NCBI RefSeq assembly: GCF_026191185.1
Contig: NZ_JAPHOV010000001.1
Location: 1,793,001 to 1,857,000, forward strand
From: Legionella sp. PATHC032
Lineage (GTDB): Bacteria; Pseudomonadota; Gammaproteobacteria; Legionellales; Legionellaceae
Length of the DNA: 64,000 bases
Direction: 5' to 3'
The notes under the pieces were generated by a model. That model worked only from the letters and a program-made list of their open reading frames with translations. It was not told the DNA's origin and did no database searches. The translations under genes were made by a program, and so were the position numbers. Numbering within the stretch: position 1 is the stretch's first letter; each line of letters starts with the position of its first letter. This document shows, one piece after another, positions 1-11,277 of the stretch.

Positions 1-1949
1 AAATTAAAAAGTTAGCAGAGGGAATCAGTTACGGCTTTATTACTGATAAAGAGTATGAAGAATTAAAATACTGCCAGAATTTTCTTTGGCGCGTTCGATT
101 TGCTTTGCATATGTTAGCAGGAAAGCCTGAAGAGCGCTTGTCATTTGATTATCAGGTTAAATTAGCTCAATTTTTTGGATATCAGGATCAGTCTCATATC
201 TTGGCCATAGAGCAATTTATGAAAGACTACTTTAAAGTCATCAAACGCAATAGAGAGCTGAATGAAATGCTCTTGCAATGGTTCAATGAAACCATAGTCT
301 ATCATCAAAAACAAAAAATTGTTCGTCTGGATGATGAATTTCAACTGTCAAACCAATTCATTGAAGTACGCAATAACCGAGTATTTAAGCAAAACCCACA
401 ATCTATATTGAAATTATTCTATTGGCTTGTTAAACGCCCTGATATCGAAGGAGTAAGGGCAAGCACAATAAGACTAATAAGAGAATCATTATTTTTAATG
501 GGCAAACGTTTTAGAGAATCAAAAGAGACTGCTAATATATTTATCAACATTTTCAGAACTGGTAATGATCCCTACGATGCATTACAAAGAATGAATAGAT
601 ATGGTGTCTTAGCACACTATCTTGATTGTTTTGCTACAGTCACTGGACAAATGCAATATGATTTATTCCATGCTTATACCGTTGATCAGCATACCTTATT
701 TGTAATCCGCAATATATCTCGCTTTAAAAAGAACGAATATGCAAAGCAATTTCCTTTATGTGCCAAAATCATTGCGACTTTGGAGAAATCCGAAATTTTG
801 TATCTTGGTGCTTTATTTCATGATATTGCCAAAGGTCGAGGAGGAGATCATTCTGAATTAGGCGCAATTGAAGCACAACAATTTACACAACGCCACTTTA
901 TGGATGCAGAAGATAGCAAATTGATTGTTTGGCTTGTTCGCTACCATTTACTCATGTCACAAACTGCTCAGCGTAAAGATATTTACGACCCTAAAACCAT
1001 CGAACAGTTTTGCCAACTTCTGCCTCATGCAAGGTATTTGGATTATCTTTATTTACTCACGGTAGCAGATATTTGCGGTACAAATCCTACTCTTTGGAAT
1101 GCCTGGAAAGACTCATTACTTAAAGAATTATATCACGCAGCAAAAACAAGACTTCATAAACAACAAGAGTTACTCGATGAAGCTGCTCTAATATCCATTC
1201 GTAAACAATGCGCTATGGATATATTAATTTCAGATGGGATATCCTCTGGAGTCATACAGGATTTATGGAGCCAATTTAAGGGAAAATATTTTCTTCATGA
1301 ATCTCCTGAGGTGATAGCCAGACACACCAAGGCAATTCTGAGCAGCAAGCAATTTCCGGTGGTAATAATTATGCCTCATCACAGTCAGGGTGGAACCGAA
1401 GTATTCATCTACATGCCACATAAAGATGAGAGATTTACTATCACCACTTCAGTGTTAAGCAATCATCACGTTACTATCCAGGAAGCAGCGATTATTACTT
1501 GTGATAATCAATTTGATCTAGATACTTATATTATCCTGGATGAAAACAATCAGGCTTTTCTGAATGAACAACGTGCTGAAGACATCCAAAGAAGTTTATG
1601 CGATCATCTGGCCGATACAGGACGCCTGCCCGCGATTTCTCGCAGAAGATTATCCAGAGCATTGACTCATTTTAATGTCAAAACACAAATTAACTTTATT
1701 GATGACAATACAAATCATCAAACTCAACTATTTCTCATTACCAATGACAGACCAGGTCTTTTGGCAACCATAAGCCGTGTCTTTCTTACTCTAAACATTC
1801 ATTTACATAATGCAAAAATTGCTACAGCTGGTGAGCGGGTAGAGGACATGTTTTACATCTCCAATCAGACGGGTTATCCCCTGAATCATGAGGAAAAAAC
1901 AACTTTAAGAGAAAAATTAATTTTGGAAATTTCTAAAAACAAGTATTAA
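1..1949 (+). CDS. glnD: [Protein-PII] uridylyltransferase / uridylyl-removing enzyme GlnD, 5' end cut by window
   Basis: Bifunctional nitrogen sensor that uridylylates PII proteins when glutamine is low and removes UMP when it is high. The reading frame is open from base 3, so the first visible ATG at 105 is internal; about 648 codons are present. The N-terminal nucleotidyltransferase domain (roughly 200 or more residues, judged from the usual family length of about 860-890) lies outside the window. Visible parts are the central helical region, the HD hydrolase motif (GALFHDIAKGRGGDHSELGA, around bases 810-870), and two C-terminal ACT domains. The last ACT domain begins LFLITNDRPGLLATIS. No frameshift is seen. 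The gene converges on tadA with 18 bases between the stop codons. Confidence 0.95.
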   Translation, partial: IKKLAEGISYGFITDKEYEELKYCQNFLWRVRFALHMLAGKPEERLSFDYQVKLAQFFGYQDQSHILAIEQFMKDYFKVIKRNRELNEMLLQWFNETIVYHQKQKIVRLDDEFQLSNQFIEVRNNRVFKQNPQSILKLFYWLVKRPDIEGVRASTIRLIRESLFLMGKRFRESKETANIFINIFRTGNDPYDALQRMNRYGVLAHYLDCFATVTGQMQYDLFHAYTVDQHTLFVIRNISRFKKNEYAKQFPLCAKIIATLEKSEILYLGALFHDIAKGRGGDHSELGAIEAQQFTQRHFMDAEDSKLIVWLVRYHLLMSQTAQRKDIYDPKTIEQFCQLLPHARYLDYLYLLTVADICGTNPTLWNAWKDSLLKELYHAAKTRLHKQQELLDEAALISIRKQCAMDILISDGISSGVIQDLWSQFKGKYFLHESPEVIARHTKAILSSKQFPVVIIMPHHSQGGTEVFIYMPHKDERFTITTSVLSNHHVTIQEAAIITCDNQFDLDTYIILDENNQAFLNEQRAEDIQRSLCDHLADTGRLPAISRRRLSRALTHFNVKTQINFIDDNTNHQTQLFLITNDRPGLLATISRVFLTLNIHLHNAKIATAGERVEDMFYISNQTGYPLNHEEKTTLREKLILEISKNKY

Positions 1950-1967
1950 GTAATATATAAAGATAAA

Positions 1968-2414
1968 TTACTGGCGAAGATTTCTGAAAAAATCAGACAG
2001 CAATTGAGAGCACTCAGCTTGCATAATTCCTTCGTCTATTAATACTGAATGGTTTAGGGCATGTAAAACATTAAATATTGAGCCAGCTGCTCCCGCTTTA
2101 AAATCTCGGGTAGCAAATACCAAGCGTTTGATACGTGCGTGGACCAAAAGTCCCGCACACATAACGCAGGGTTCAAGAGTAACATAAAGCGTTGTATCTA
2201 ATAATCTATGATTATTTAAATTTCTTGCGGCTTGTCGTATTGCCCTGATTTCAGCATGATCAGAGGGATCATGACTTTTCTCAATGGCATTTCTGCCAAC
2301 ACCTAATAATTGATTGTCTTTGCTAACCAATACAGCCCCAACAGGGACTTCTCCTTCATTATGAGCTAAAACAGCTTGCTCATAGGCCAGTTGCATCCAA
2401 AATTTATCAATCAT
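1968..2414 (-). CDS. tadA: tRNA-specific adenosine deaminase TadA
   Basis: Converts adenosine 34 to inosine in the tRNA anticodon (tRNA-Arg ACG). It carries the zinc cytidine/adenosine deaminase signature: HAE (zinc histidine and proton-shuttle glutamate), then [10 protein letters not shown] (the two zinc cysteines). About 148 residues, normal for the family. Two ATGs are possible, at 2420 and 2414. I chose 2414 because it forms an ATGA overlap with the guaA stop codon, which suggests translational coupling. It is the last gene of a guaB-guaA-tadA minus-strand run. Confidence 0.93.
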   Translation of the reverse strand: MIDKFWMQLAYEQAVLAHNEGEVPVGAVLVSKDNQLLGVGRNAIEKSHDPSDHAEIRAIRQAARNLNNHRLLDTTLYVTLEPCVMCAGLLVHARIKRLVFATRDFKAGAAGSIFNVLHALNHSVLIDEGIMQAECSQLLSDFFRNLRQ

Positions 2415-3988
2415 TCCCATTCAATCGTAGCAGGTGGTTTGCCAGAAATATCGTAAGTTACCCGCGACACCCCCTCTACTTCATTAATAATTCGATTAGA
2501 TACTTTCCCTAAAAAATCCCAAGGCAATTGAGACCAATGTGCTGTCATAAAATCAACTGTCTCAACAGCTCTCAAACAAATTACGTAATCATAGCGGCGT
2601 CCATCCCCCATCACACCAACGCTTTTTACTGGTAGAAAAACAGCGAATGCCTGGCTGACTTTATGATAAAGTTGAGCGTTATGCAGTTCTTCAATAAAAA
2701 TAGCATCAGCCCTACGTAATATGTCTGCGTATTCTTTTTTTACTTCGGCTAAAATTCTTACACCTAATCCTGGCCCAGGGAATGGATGACGATAGACCAT
2801 ATCATGCGGGAGTCCTAATTCCAGACCTACTTGACGGACTTCATCCTTAAAGAGTTCACGAATGGGCTCCAGCAATTTAAGATTTAAGGTATCAGGTAAA
2901 CCACCAACATTATGATGAGACTTAATAACCACAGCCGCATCATTAGTACTTGTTGCTGCAGACTCTATGACATCGGGATAGATTGTGCCCTGAGCCAGCC
3001 ACTTTATATCAGCCAGTTTTTGTGCTTCATCATCAAAAACTTCAATAAATGTTCGCCCAATAATTTTTCTCTTTTCCTCAGGACAAGTCACACCCTTCAA
3101 GACATTTAAAAATTTATCCTCGGCATTGACTGCGATAATGCGTATTCCCATATGCTTACCGAACATACTCAGCACTTGTTCTGCCTCATTAAGTCTGAGC
3201 AAACCTGTATCAACAAAAACACAAACCAGTTGGTCTCCAATGGCTCTATGCAACAAGGCAGCTACAACAGAAGAATCAACACCTCCAGATAAACCCAGCA
3301 AAACTTTTTCAGTTCCTACCTGCCCTCTGATTTTATTAATGGCCTCATCAATAATATGTTCTGGAGTCCAATCTGTTGATGCTTTACAAATGTCTACAAC
3401 AAAACGCTGTAAAATTCGTAAACCTTGCAAGGTATGAGTAACTTCTGGATGAAATTGCAAACCATACATTTGACGGCTCTCATCAGCCATGCCTGCAATT
3501 GGAGCATTACGCGTTTCACATATCACTTTAAAACCTGGTGGTAACTCAGTGACTTTATCTCCATGGCTCATCCATACATCCAATAGAGCACTACCATCCA
3601 TCGCGCTACGATCTTCGATATTACTTAATAATTGACTATGGCCGTGCAAACGCAACTCAGCATATCCAAATTCTCTTAACGCCGATGAATGCACTTGACC
3701 ACCGAGTTGTACAGCCATTGTTTGCATCCCGTAGCATATCCCTAGTAGTGGCAAATCGCTCTCAAATAGCCATTGAGGAGCTCTGGGATTAGCGTCATGC
3801 GTTACTGTAGAAGGACCTCCTGATAAAATTACACCGCAAGGATTTAATTTTTTAAATTGTTCATGATTAATATGATAAGGATAAATTTCGCAATAAACCC
3901 CCATTTCTCGAACGCGTCTCGCAATTAATTGGGTGTATTGGGAACCAAAATCTAATATTAATAATGGGTTTTTTTTCAAATTATTCAT
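2411..3988 (-). CDS. guaA: GMP synthase (glutamine-hydrolysing)
   Basis: Amidates XMP to GMP with glutamine and ATP, the last step of guanine nucleotide synthesis. The 525-residue protein has the class I glutamine amidotransferase domain first ([20 protein letters not shown]; nucleophile Cys in [27 protein letters not shown] with the catalytic His and Glu). The ATP-pyrophosphatase domain follows (P-loop [17 protein letters not shown]), then the dimerisation domain ending in PPATIEWE. The length is normal. It sits 2 bases downstream of guaB, the usual guaBA operon. Confidence 0.98.
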   Translation of the reverse strand: MNNLKKNPLLILDFGSQYTQLIARRVREMGVYCEIYPYHINHEQFKKLNPCGVILSGGPSTVTHDANPRAPQWLFESDLPLLGICYGMQTMAVQLGGQVHSSALREFGYAELRLHGHSQLLSNIEDRSAMDGSALLDVWMSHGDKVTELPPGFKVICETRNAPIAGMADESRQMYGLQFHPEVTHTLQGLRILQRFVVDICKASTDWTPEHIIDEAINKIRGQVGTEKVLLGLSGGVDSSVVAALLHRAIGDQLVCVFVDTGLLRLNEAEQVLSMFGKHMGIRIIAVNAEDKFLNVLKGVTCPEEKRKIIGRTFIEVFDDEAQKLADIKWLAQGTIYPDVIESAATSTNDAAVVIKSHHNVGGLPDTLNLKLLEPIRELFKDEVRQVGLELGLPHDMVYRHPFPGPGLGVRILAEVKKEYADILRRADAIFIEELHNAQLYHKVSQAFAVFLPVKSVGVMGDGRRYDYVICLRAVETVDFMTAHWSQLPWDFLGKVSNRIINEVEGVSRVTYDISGKPPATIEWE

Positions 3989-3990
3989 TA

Positions 3991-5469
<1,479 letters not shown>

Positions 5470-5669
5470 TCACTCCAGTAATTAAATAACCAAATAGTTT
5501 ACTACAAACTTTAAAAATTTTAAACATTTATTGTATAAATATATCACTACTATCCTTTAATTAGTTTTTATCACAATTAAGCATTGGATAACTTGAATTA
5601 ATGAATGAATAACGTGTAAACTGTTGGTTAAATATTGTGTTGAATCGAAAAAATAGGAAGGGTTCAGCG

Positions 5670-6500
5670 TTGGCTAAAATAATAGTAATTACATCTGGGA
5701 AAGGCGGAGTAGGAAAAACTACTTCATCAGCAGCGATTTCTTCTGGACTTGCGCTCTTAGGACATAAAACTGTTGTTATTGATTTTGATATTGGGTTAAG
5801 AAACCTGGATATCATAATGGGCTGCGAAAGACGTGTAGTGTATGACTTCATCAACGTCATTAATGGTGAAGCCAACTTAAACCAGGCGCTGATCAAGGAT
5901 AAGAGGATCCCTAATCTTTGCATACTGCCCGCATCACAAACCCGTGATAAAGACGCATTGACGCTGGAGGGGGTTGAAAAGACTCTGAATGAACTGGCAA
6001 AAGATTTTGATTTCATTATTTGTGATTCCCCTGCTGGAATTGAAGCTGGTGCACTTATGGCGATGTATTTTGCGGATCATGCCATTGTTGTTACTAACCC
6101 CGAAGTGTCATCAGTCAGAGACTCGGATAGAATTCTGGGAATTCTGGCCAGTAAAACAAAAAGAGCCATAGAAAATAAATCACCTGTGCAAGAACACTTA
6201 TTACTGACGCGCTATGATCCTGAGCGAGTAGAACGAGGTGAAATGTTGTCTGTAACCGATGTAAAGGAAATATTAGCTATTCCTTTAATTGGTGTTATAC
6301 CTGAGTCCAAATCGGTTCTTAAAGCCTCTAATACCGGCACACCAGTTATTCTTGATGAATCAAGCGATGCTGGTGTTGCTTATCAAGATGCCATAGCTCG
6401 TTTTTTGGGTGAAGAAAGACCCATGCGTTTTATAAGTAATGATAAAAAAGGATTATTTCGTCGCTTATTCAGTAAAAACAGGGAGGAAGTGACAATATGA
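5670..6500 (+). CDS. minD: Septum site-determining ATPase MinD
   Basis: Membrane-associated P-loop ATPase that, with MinE, oscillates to place the division site. The deviant Walker A motif [14 protein letters not shown] is at residues 7-20 and the C-terminal amphipathic membrane-targeting helix ends [16 protein letters not shown] start it at the TTG codon at 5670. The AGGAAGGG ribosome binding site lies about 8 bases upstream, and the product then begins [13 protein letters not shown] as MinD proteins do. A GTG at 5637 in the same frame would add 11 residues not expected in the family. The 276-residue length is typical. minC is not next to it. Overlaps minE by 4 bases. Confidence 0.96.
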   Translation: MAKIIVITSGKGGVGKTTSSAAISSGLALLGHKTVVIDFDIGLRNLDIIMGCERRVVYDFINVINGEANLNQALIKDKRIPNLCILPASQTRDKDALTLEGVEKTLNELAKDFDFIICDSPAGIEAGALMAMYFADHAIVVTNPEVSSVRDSDRILGILASKTKRAIENKSPVQEHLLLTRYDPERVERGEMLSVTDVKEILAIPLIGVIPESKSVLKASNTGTPVILDESSDAGVAYQDAIARFLGEERPMRFISNDKKGLFRRLFSKNREEVTI

Positions 6501-6766
6501 GTATATTCAATTACTTACGCAGAAGAGCTTCTACGGCATCTGTTGCTAAAGAGCGTTTGCAAATCATCATTTCTCATGAGCGTTCTCAGCGCAATACGCC
6601 AGACTATTTGCCTAAACTGCAGGAAGAAATTCTTGCAGTTATAGCAAAATACGTTAATATAAGTCGAGATCAAGTGAGTGTTAATCTGGAGCGTATGGAG
6701 GATAGCGCCGTTCTTGAGCTAAACATTACAATGCCAGATAAGGCTTTGGAAGACAGCAATTCATAA
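6497..6766 (+). CDS. minE: Cell division topological specificity factor MinE
   Basis: Small activator of the MinD ATPase that confines division inhibition to the cell poles. 89 residues: N-terminal membrane/anti-MinCD helix ([20 protein letters not shown]), then the [20 protein letters not shown] core and the C-terminal topological-specificity domain. Its ATG overlaps the minD TGA as ATGA, so the two are probably translationally coupled. Confidence 0.96.
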   Translation: MSIFNYLRRRASTASVAKERLQIIISHERSQRNTPDYLPKLQEEILAVIAKYVNISRDQVSVNLERMEDSAVLELNITMPDKALEDSNS

Positions 6767-6983
6767 CTCTATTAAGCTTTTTTACATTTAAAGGTACTAT
6801 TACACTATTAAATAATGTAGTTTACCTGCCTACTTAAGATACACATTCACTTCCTCAAAATCAGACAAGCTTTACATGCATAAGGGCAAAAATACATTCT
6901 TAATGGTTCTCTCTATAAATTTCAATTAATTAAAACTAAATTTGCTAAAAGCATGTGGGAGATTATTTGACTTACTCTAACTA

Positions 6984-7016
6984 CTGGGTAGGATTAAATC
7001 ATGTAAATCTACCCAG
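6984..7016. terminator. Hairpin between convergent minE and fadE
   Basis: CTGGGTAG (6984-6991) pairs perfectly with CTACCCAG (7009-7016), and ATT/AAT extends the stem after a one-base bulge. It lies 25 bases past the fadE stop codon and about 220 past minE. There is no good T-run on either side, so it may be a 3'-end stabilising stem rather than an intrinsic terminator. The rest of the 274-base gap shows nothing else I can name. Confidence 0.4.
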
Positions 7017-7040
7017 CGTTACCGAAAGGAAAGCCGTAAA

Positions 7041-9527
7041 TTAAACTGTTTCAGTTTCCATGCCATCCTTAGCTGGAATCTTTTTTCCTGGTTTTGCCTT
7101 CTCACCAAATAACGAGGGACGGCGCAACTCCTCATCGGCAAAATCGTCTACCCTTATGACATCCTGCCTGGCCTGTTCAGCCTCCTCTAGTTGTTTCGCT
7201 TCAACAGGAGTCAATATTTGATGCGCAAGCGCTTCCAATATTTGCTCTTGAAAAGTCAATGAATGAAGGATGTTGTCTTTAACAGCCTTCATCACTTTAC
7301 GTTCCAACTCTTCAACTGCACAAATCTTATGAAATGCTTCCTCCATCCTTCCCAAGGGGCAATTATTCCCTGGCTTCTTATAAACCAATCTCGTGATTCG
7401 GTTTCTTGTTTCATTAGGTTCTATCAGTATTCTTGCTACCTTATGACCTAATTTATCATCCGGCTTATGTCTTCTGTTGCCTAGAGGTTTTAGAATAAAC
7501 GGTAAAATAAATCGTGCCCAGCGTGCCGGAAAATTAATGATTACTCCATGCATAGCCATTTCACACTCATGCAATAACTGTTGACAACTCCAATGAACAA
7601 CAGGTAAATCGGCACGAGGTTCCCCATCCTCATAAAATCGTTTTAAAACTGCGGAAGCCATATATAAACAACTCAACATGTCACCTAAACGTGCTGATAG
7701 TTTTTCTTTTCGCTTTAGCTCACCGCCTAAAACAATCATTGAAAAATCTGCTAAAAAAGCCAGATTGGAACTGTACTTATGAATTAATTGATAATACCTT
7801 TTTACTGAACTGGCCGGAGATTTGCTAAAACGAGCATCAGTCCATCCAAAAATAAGTGACTTTGTAAAATTAGTAATAACAAAACCCACATGAGCAAAAA
7901 AGGAATCATCAAACGCAACTAAATCATTATTTCTAACACTTTCTAGCTCTTTGAAAACATAAGGATGGCAACGTATCGCCCCTTGTCCAAAAATAATTAA
8001 GCTCCTGGTTAAAATATTGGCTCCTTCAACCGTAATACCAATAGGAGAACCTTGATATCCTCTTCCGATATAATTATTTGGTCCAAGACATATTCCTTTG
8101 CCACCATGAATATCCATTCCATCCAGTGCAAGTTGTCTCGCTCTTTCAGTAGTATGATACTTTAAAATAGCCCCTGCTACAGAAGGTTTTGCTCCATGAT
8201 CTATGGCCGCTGCTGCCATAGTTAGAGAAGAATCAATTATATAGGCAGCAGAAGCTATTCTGGCAAGAGGTTCTTCTATCCCCTCGAACTTGCCAATTGG
8301 TTGATTGAATTGTTTGCGAATTCTGGCATAGGCACCAGATGCTAAAGCGACTGCTTGTGCGCCTCCACTGGCACTTGATGGCAGTGAGATTGCACGACCC
8401 GCGCTCAAGCATTCCATTAACATTCGCCATCCTTGACCAGCCATAGAAGCACCGCCAATCAAATAATCAAGAGGAATAAAAACGTCTTTGCCTTGAGTTG
8501 GGCCATTCAAAAACCCTGTATTTAAAGGGAAATGCCTGCGCCCCTTTATAATCCCGGGAGTGGTTGCAGGAATAAGCGCACAAGTAATGCCAATGTCTTC
8601 TCCTTTGCCTAGCAGGTTGTCCGGATCAAACATTCTAAATGCCAAACCAATGACTGTCGCCACTGGGCACAAGGTAATGTATCGTTTGTCCCAATTCAAA
8701 CGAACCCCTAATATGAGCTCACCATTGATCTCCTGCCGACAAACAACACCTTTATCAGGGATAGAAGCCGCATCCGAACCAGCATTAGGCCCTGTCAAGG
8801 CAAAACATGGGATCTCTCTCCCATCGGCCAATCTTGGTAAATAATAATCTTTTTGTTCCTCTGTCCCATACTTTAAAAGTAATTCACCAGGTCCCAGTGA
8901 ATTCGGTACTGAAATGGTTGTAGCAGCAGTAATAGAACGACCATAAATTTTTACCAAAATTGACATCTGAGCAGTAGCGGAAAAGCCAAGTCCACCATAC
9001 TGCTTTGGAATTATCATTCCCAGAAAACGATTCTCTTTTATAAATTGCCAAACCTCGGGAGGAAGATCCGTTCTATTATGAGTAATATCCCAATCATCTA
9101 ACATTTCACAGAGGGTATTAACGGGACCATCTATAAAAGCCTGCTCTTCTTCAGTTAATGGTACAGTTGGAGAATTCCTTAAAAGAGAAAAATTAGGGTT
9201 ACCACTAAATAAATCACCTTCCCAACTCACTGTACCCGCTTCCAATGCCTCTCTTTCAGTAATGGACATGGAAGGCATCTTTTTTTTGATTATTTGAAAT
9301 AAATGTTTCGATAGTACTTCTCTTCTTAAAGGCTTAATAGAGCCTAAAATTAATACCGCTTCAATTGCCCATAAGACGATTTGCGACAATAAGCCAGGAG
9401 AGCCGAACTGCAAAACCAAGCCAAGAAAAATGGTATAACTAATAGCCCATACCGATATAGATGCATGGCGGGTTAATAGCATTCCAGCCACACCAATTGT
9501 TGCTAGTATTAATATGAGTTCTGACAC
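7041..9527 (-). CDS. fadE: Acyl-CoA dehydrogenase FadE
   Basis: FAD-dependent first step of fatty-acid beta-oxidation. The 828-residue protein is of the large FadE type (E. coli FadE is 814). Two or three N-terminal hydrophobic segments (residues 1-70) precede the acyl-CoA dehydrogenase fold. Recognisable parts are the PKQYGGLGFSATAQMSILVK and LTGPNAGSDAASIPD substrate/FAD regions, the QFNQPIGKFEGIEEPLARIA segment, and ITVEGANILTRSLIIFGQG, which may hold the catalytic Glu. The unusual long C-terminal domain is the one annotated in FadE-type enzymes. Monocistronic by spacing. Its C-terminus is lysine-rich (KAKPGKKIPAKDG). Confidence 0.94.
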   Translation of the reverse strand: MSELILILATIGVAGMLLTRHASISVWAISYTIFLGLVLQFGSPGLLSQIVLWAIEAVLILGSIKPLRREVLSKHLFQIIKKKMPSMSITEREALEAGTVSWEGDLFSGNPNFSLLRNSPTVPLTEEEQAFIDGPVNTLCEMLDDWDITHNRTDLPPEVWQFIKENRFLGMIIPKQYGGLGFSATAQMSILVKIYGRSITAATTISVPNSLGPGELLLKYGTEEQKDYYLPRLADGREIPCFALTGPNAGSDAASIPDKGVVCRQEINGELILGVRLNWDKRYITLCPVATVIGLAFRMFDPDNLLGKGEDIGITCALIPATTPGIIKGRRHFPLNTGFLNGPTQGKDVFIPLDYLIGGASMAGQGWRMLMECLSAGRAISLPSSASGGAQAVALASGAYARIRKQFNQPIGKFEGIEEPLARIASAAYIIDSSLTMAAAAIDHGAKPSVAGAILKYHTTERARQLALDGMDIHGGKGICLGPNNYIGRGYQGSPIGITVEGANILTRSLIIFGQGAIRCHPYVFKELESVRNNDLVAFDDSFFAHVGFVITNFTKSLIFGWTDARFSKSPASSVKRYYQLIHKYSSNLAFLADFSMIVLGGELKRKEKLSARLGDMLSCLYMASAVLKRFYEDGEPRADLPVVHWSCQQLLHECEMAMHGVIINFPARWARFILPFILKPLGNRRHKPDDKLGHKVARILIEPNETRNRITRLVYKKPGNNCPLGRMEEAFHKICAVEELERKVMKAVKDNILHSLTFQEQILEALAHQILTPVEAKQLEEAEQARQDVIRVDDFADEELRRPSLFGEKAKPGKKIPAKDGMETETV

Positions 9528-9619
9528 AACATTCTCCTTATTATAGGCTAATCCAAATTAAAGAATTTAATAGACTTCTTCCTGGATAACAAAATCAGAA
9601 AACCAGTTAAGACATCTAA

Positions 9620-10405
9620 TCAAATTATAGCATCAACAACTTCTATAACTTGCTTTCCAACAGCTTCAGGGTGCTCCATTGGAAATAAATGTGTACCCAT
9701 AGTTTTAAAACATTTTACATTAAAATGATTTTTCATATATCGAATGTCCATTCTATCAACTACAGTACTCCTGTCACCATAGATCAATGCGGCGGGAACA
9801 ATAAGTTTACCTTTATAGCGAGGAATAACATGCGGAATTGTTCTATATATTTGATATTCAATATGCCTGTCAAAACGCAAATAATACCCATCCTCTTTAT
9901 ATTCTAAACCATATTTAATATAGTCATTCAAACATTCTTCTGTAAATGTTTTAAATAAATCCCTGGTTTTTAAATAGGAAATTAGTTGTTCATAGTTTTG
10001 CCAATGCTCACGCCTTTTCTTTGTTCTAAAAGCTGGAGTTACTCTGTCTATGATACCTAATGCCTTAGCCAATCTGACCATGCTTGATTTAAAAGCGCCA
10101 ATGAGAGGTGAGTCTAGCATAATGACCGCTTTAAATAATCTCGGCTGCTCTATCGCAGCGAGCAAGCTCAACACCCCTCCCAAAGAATGACCAACTGCAA
10201 TCACTGGCTGTTCTGCTTGTCGTTTGATGCTCGCAATGATCTCAGCAACCAGGTTATACCAGTTTTCTCCTACAGGATAATCAGGATTATGGCCAATTTT
10301 ATCTATAAAACAACAGTCAAAACGAGTTTCTAACTGCTCTAATAACTGTTTGTAACATAATGATGGAAATCCATTGCCATGAGCAAAATGGATTAGCTCT
10401 CTCAT
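9620..10405 (-). CDS. Alpha/beta hydrolase
   Basis: 261-residue alpha/beta-hydrolase fold protein of unknown substrate. It has an N-terminal oxyanion-type HGNG motif (FAHGNGFPS), a nucleophile elbow GHSLGGVLSLLAA with Ser at about residue 93, a probable acid residue in AALIYGDRSTVVD and the histidine in MGTHLFPMEHPEAVG. There is no signal peptide, so it is likely cytosolic. Its start overlaps the stop of the DUF1189-like gene by 4 bases, which makes it the last gene of the ABC-transporter operon. A role in processing an imported or membrane-derived ester is possible but not shown. Confidence 0.85.
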   Translation of the reverse strand: MRELIHFAHGNGFPSLCYKQLLEQLETRFDCCFIDKIGHNPDYPVGENWYNLVAEIIASIKRQAEQPVIAVGHSLGGVLSLLAAIEQPRLFKAVIMLDSPLIGAFKSSMVRLAKALGIIDRVTPAFRTKKRREHWQNYEQLISYLKTRDLFKTFTEECLNDYIKYGLEYKEDGYYLRFDRHIEYQIYRTIPHVIPRYKGKLIVPAALIYGDRSTVVDRMDIRYMKNHFNVKCFKTMGTHLFPMEHPEAVGKQVIEVVDAII

Positions 10406-11277
10406 TTGAGCACCATTTTCCTGCTTTCATCTCGGAGACCATAGACACCGTAACTGTAATAGGCTGCCAATAATATCAACAAAATCACTCCAAATCCGGG
10501 AAAAATAAAATGAAGCGATAACATGACTACCAAAACTACCAACATTGGCGTTGATGCAACCATCAACAGTCGACTGGATTTTTTAAAGGATATAGTGAAC
10601 GAAAAAAAGATTTTGGAAAATACTTGTCCTAAAAAGGCAATGACTAGCAATACAGTCACCATAATCGAATATAAAATAGCAACCACGATTGGGTATATCA
10701 TCAATTGAGAAGCATATTTCAAACCAGTAATCGCATTATCCTGAATAATTTTTTTGCCATCAAATACCACATTCATTTCTTTATCTAATGGCTGAACAAT
10801 AGGAACTCCTTTCTGTTCATTTACCGGACTGCTACCTAACAACTCTGGTGTTGGCAATAAGAAATTAATACTATTTTTCTTAATCAGAATATTAAGGTAA
10901 GGATATGCCTCTGAGAAATCAGTCACTTTCCCTGTTGTGTCGATAATGATTACTACTTGATTCCTATCATTTCTGATTAAATAGGGCATTGGTTTATCAA
11001 AAATAACATTACCATTTTGCACATAAACAGTTGGCAGTTGCAGTAAAGGCTCAATGATTTGCTGATTAAACGTTTTATTAAAATCAGAAGCAATTCTTAT
11101 AGAAAACGGTATTGAACAAATAGCAATAACCAATAATAGATAAATTAAACCAATTCCACGCCAATGTTTTCCGACATCAACAAAAAGTCTCTTTGAATAA
11201 AAACACATATACAGTGCTTGCCAATAACTATAGATAGGAGCATCAATTGGTTTTAATTTATTTTTTTCTTTAGCCAC
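10402..11277 (-). CDS. DUF1189-like integral membrane protein
   Basis: Membrane protein with one N-terminal transmembrane helix (IGLIYLLLVIAICSIPFSI), a large middle domain probably outside the cytoplasm (about residues 60-190, with VVIIIDTTGKVTDF), and three or four C-terminal helices. This layout matches the DUF1189 family, whose Bacillus member YvdJ sits in a maltodextrin ABC-transporter operon. I start it at the GTG at 11277: GGGAG is about 7 bases upstream and it overlaps the ugpC stop by 8 bases. A longer reading from 11319 would overlap ugpC by 50 bases. Translational coupling to the transporter suggests a linked role, but none is established. Confidence 0.75.
   Translation of the reverse strand: MAKEKNKLKPIDAPIYSYWQALYMCFYSKRLFVDVGKHWRGIGLIYLLLVIAICSIPFSIRIASDFNKTFNQQIIEPLLQLPTVYVQNGNVIFDKPMPYLIRNDRNQVVIIIDTTGKVTDFSEAYPYLNILIKKNSINFLLPTPELLGSSPVNEQKGVPIVQPLDKEMNVVFDGKKIIQDNAITGLKYASQLMIYPIVVAILYSIMVTVLLVIAFLGQVFSKIFFSFTISFKKSSRLLMVASTPMLVVLVVMLSLHFIFPGFGVILLILLAAYYSYGVYGLRDESRKMVLK

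Noticed and set aside
5561-6016. 151-codon minus-strand frame
   Set aside because: It is antisense to the strongly conserved minD coding region and has a Ser/Pro/Phe-rich shadow composition.
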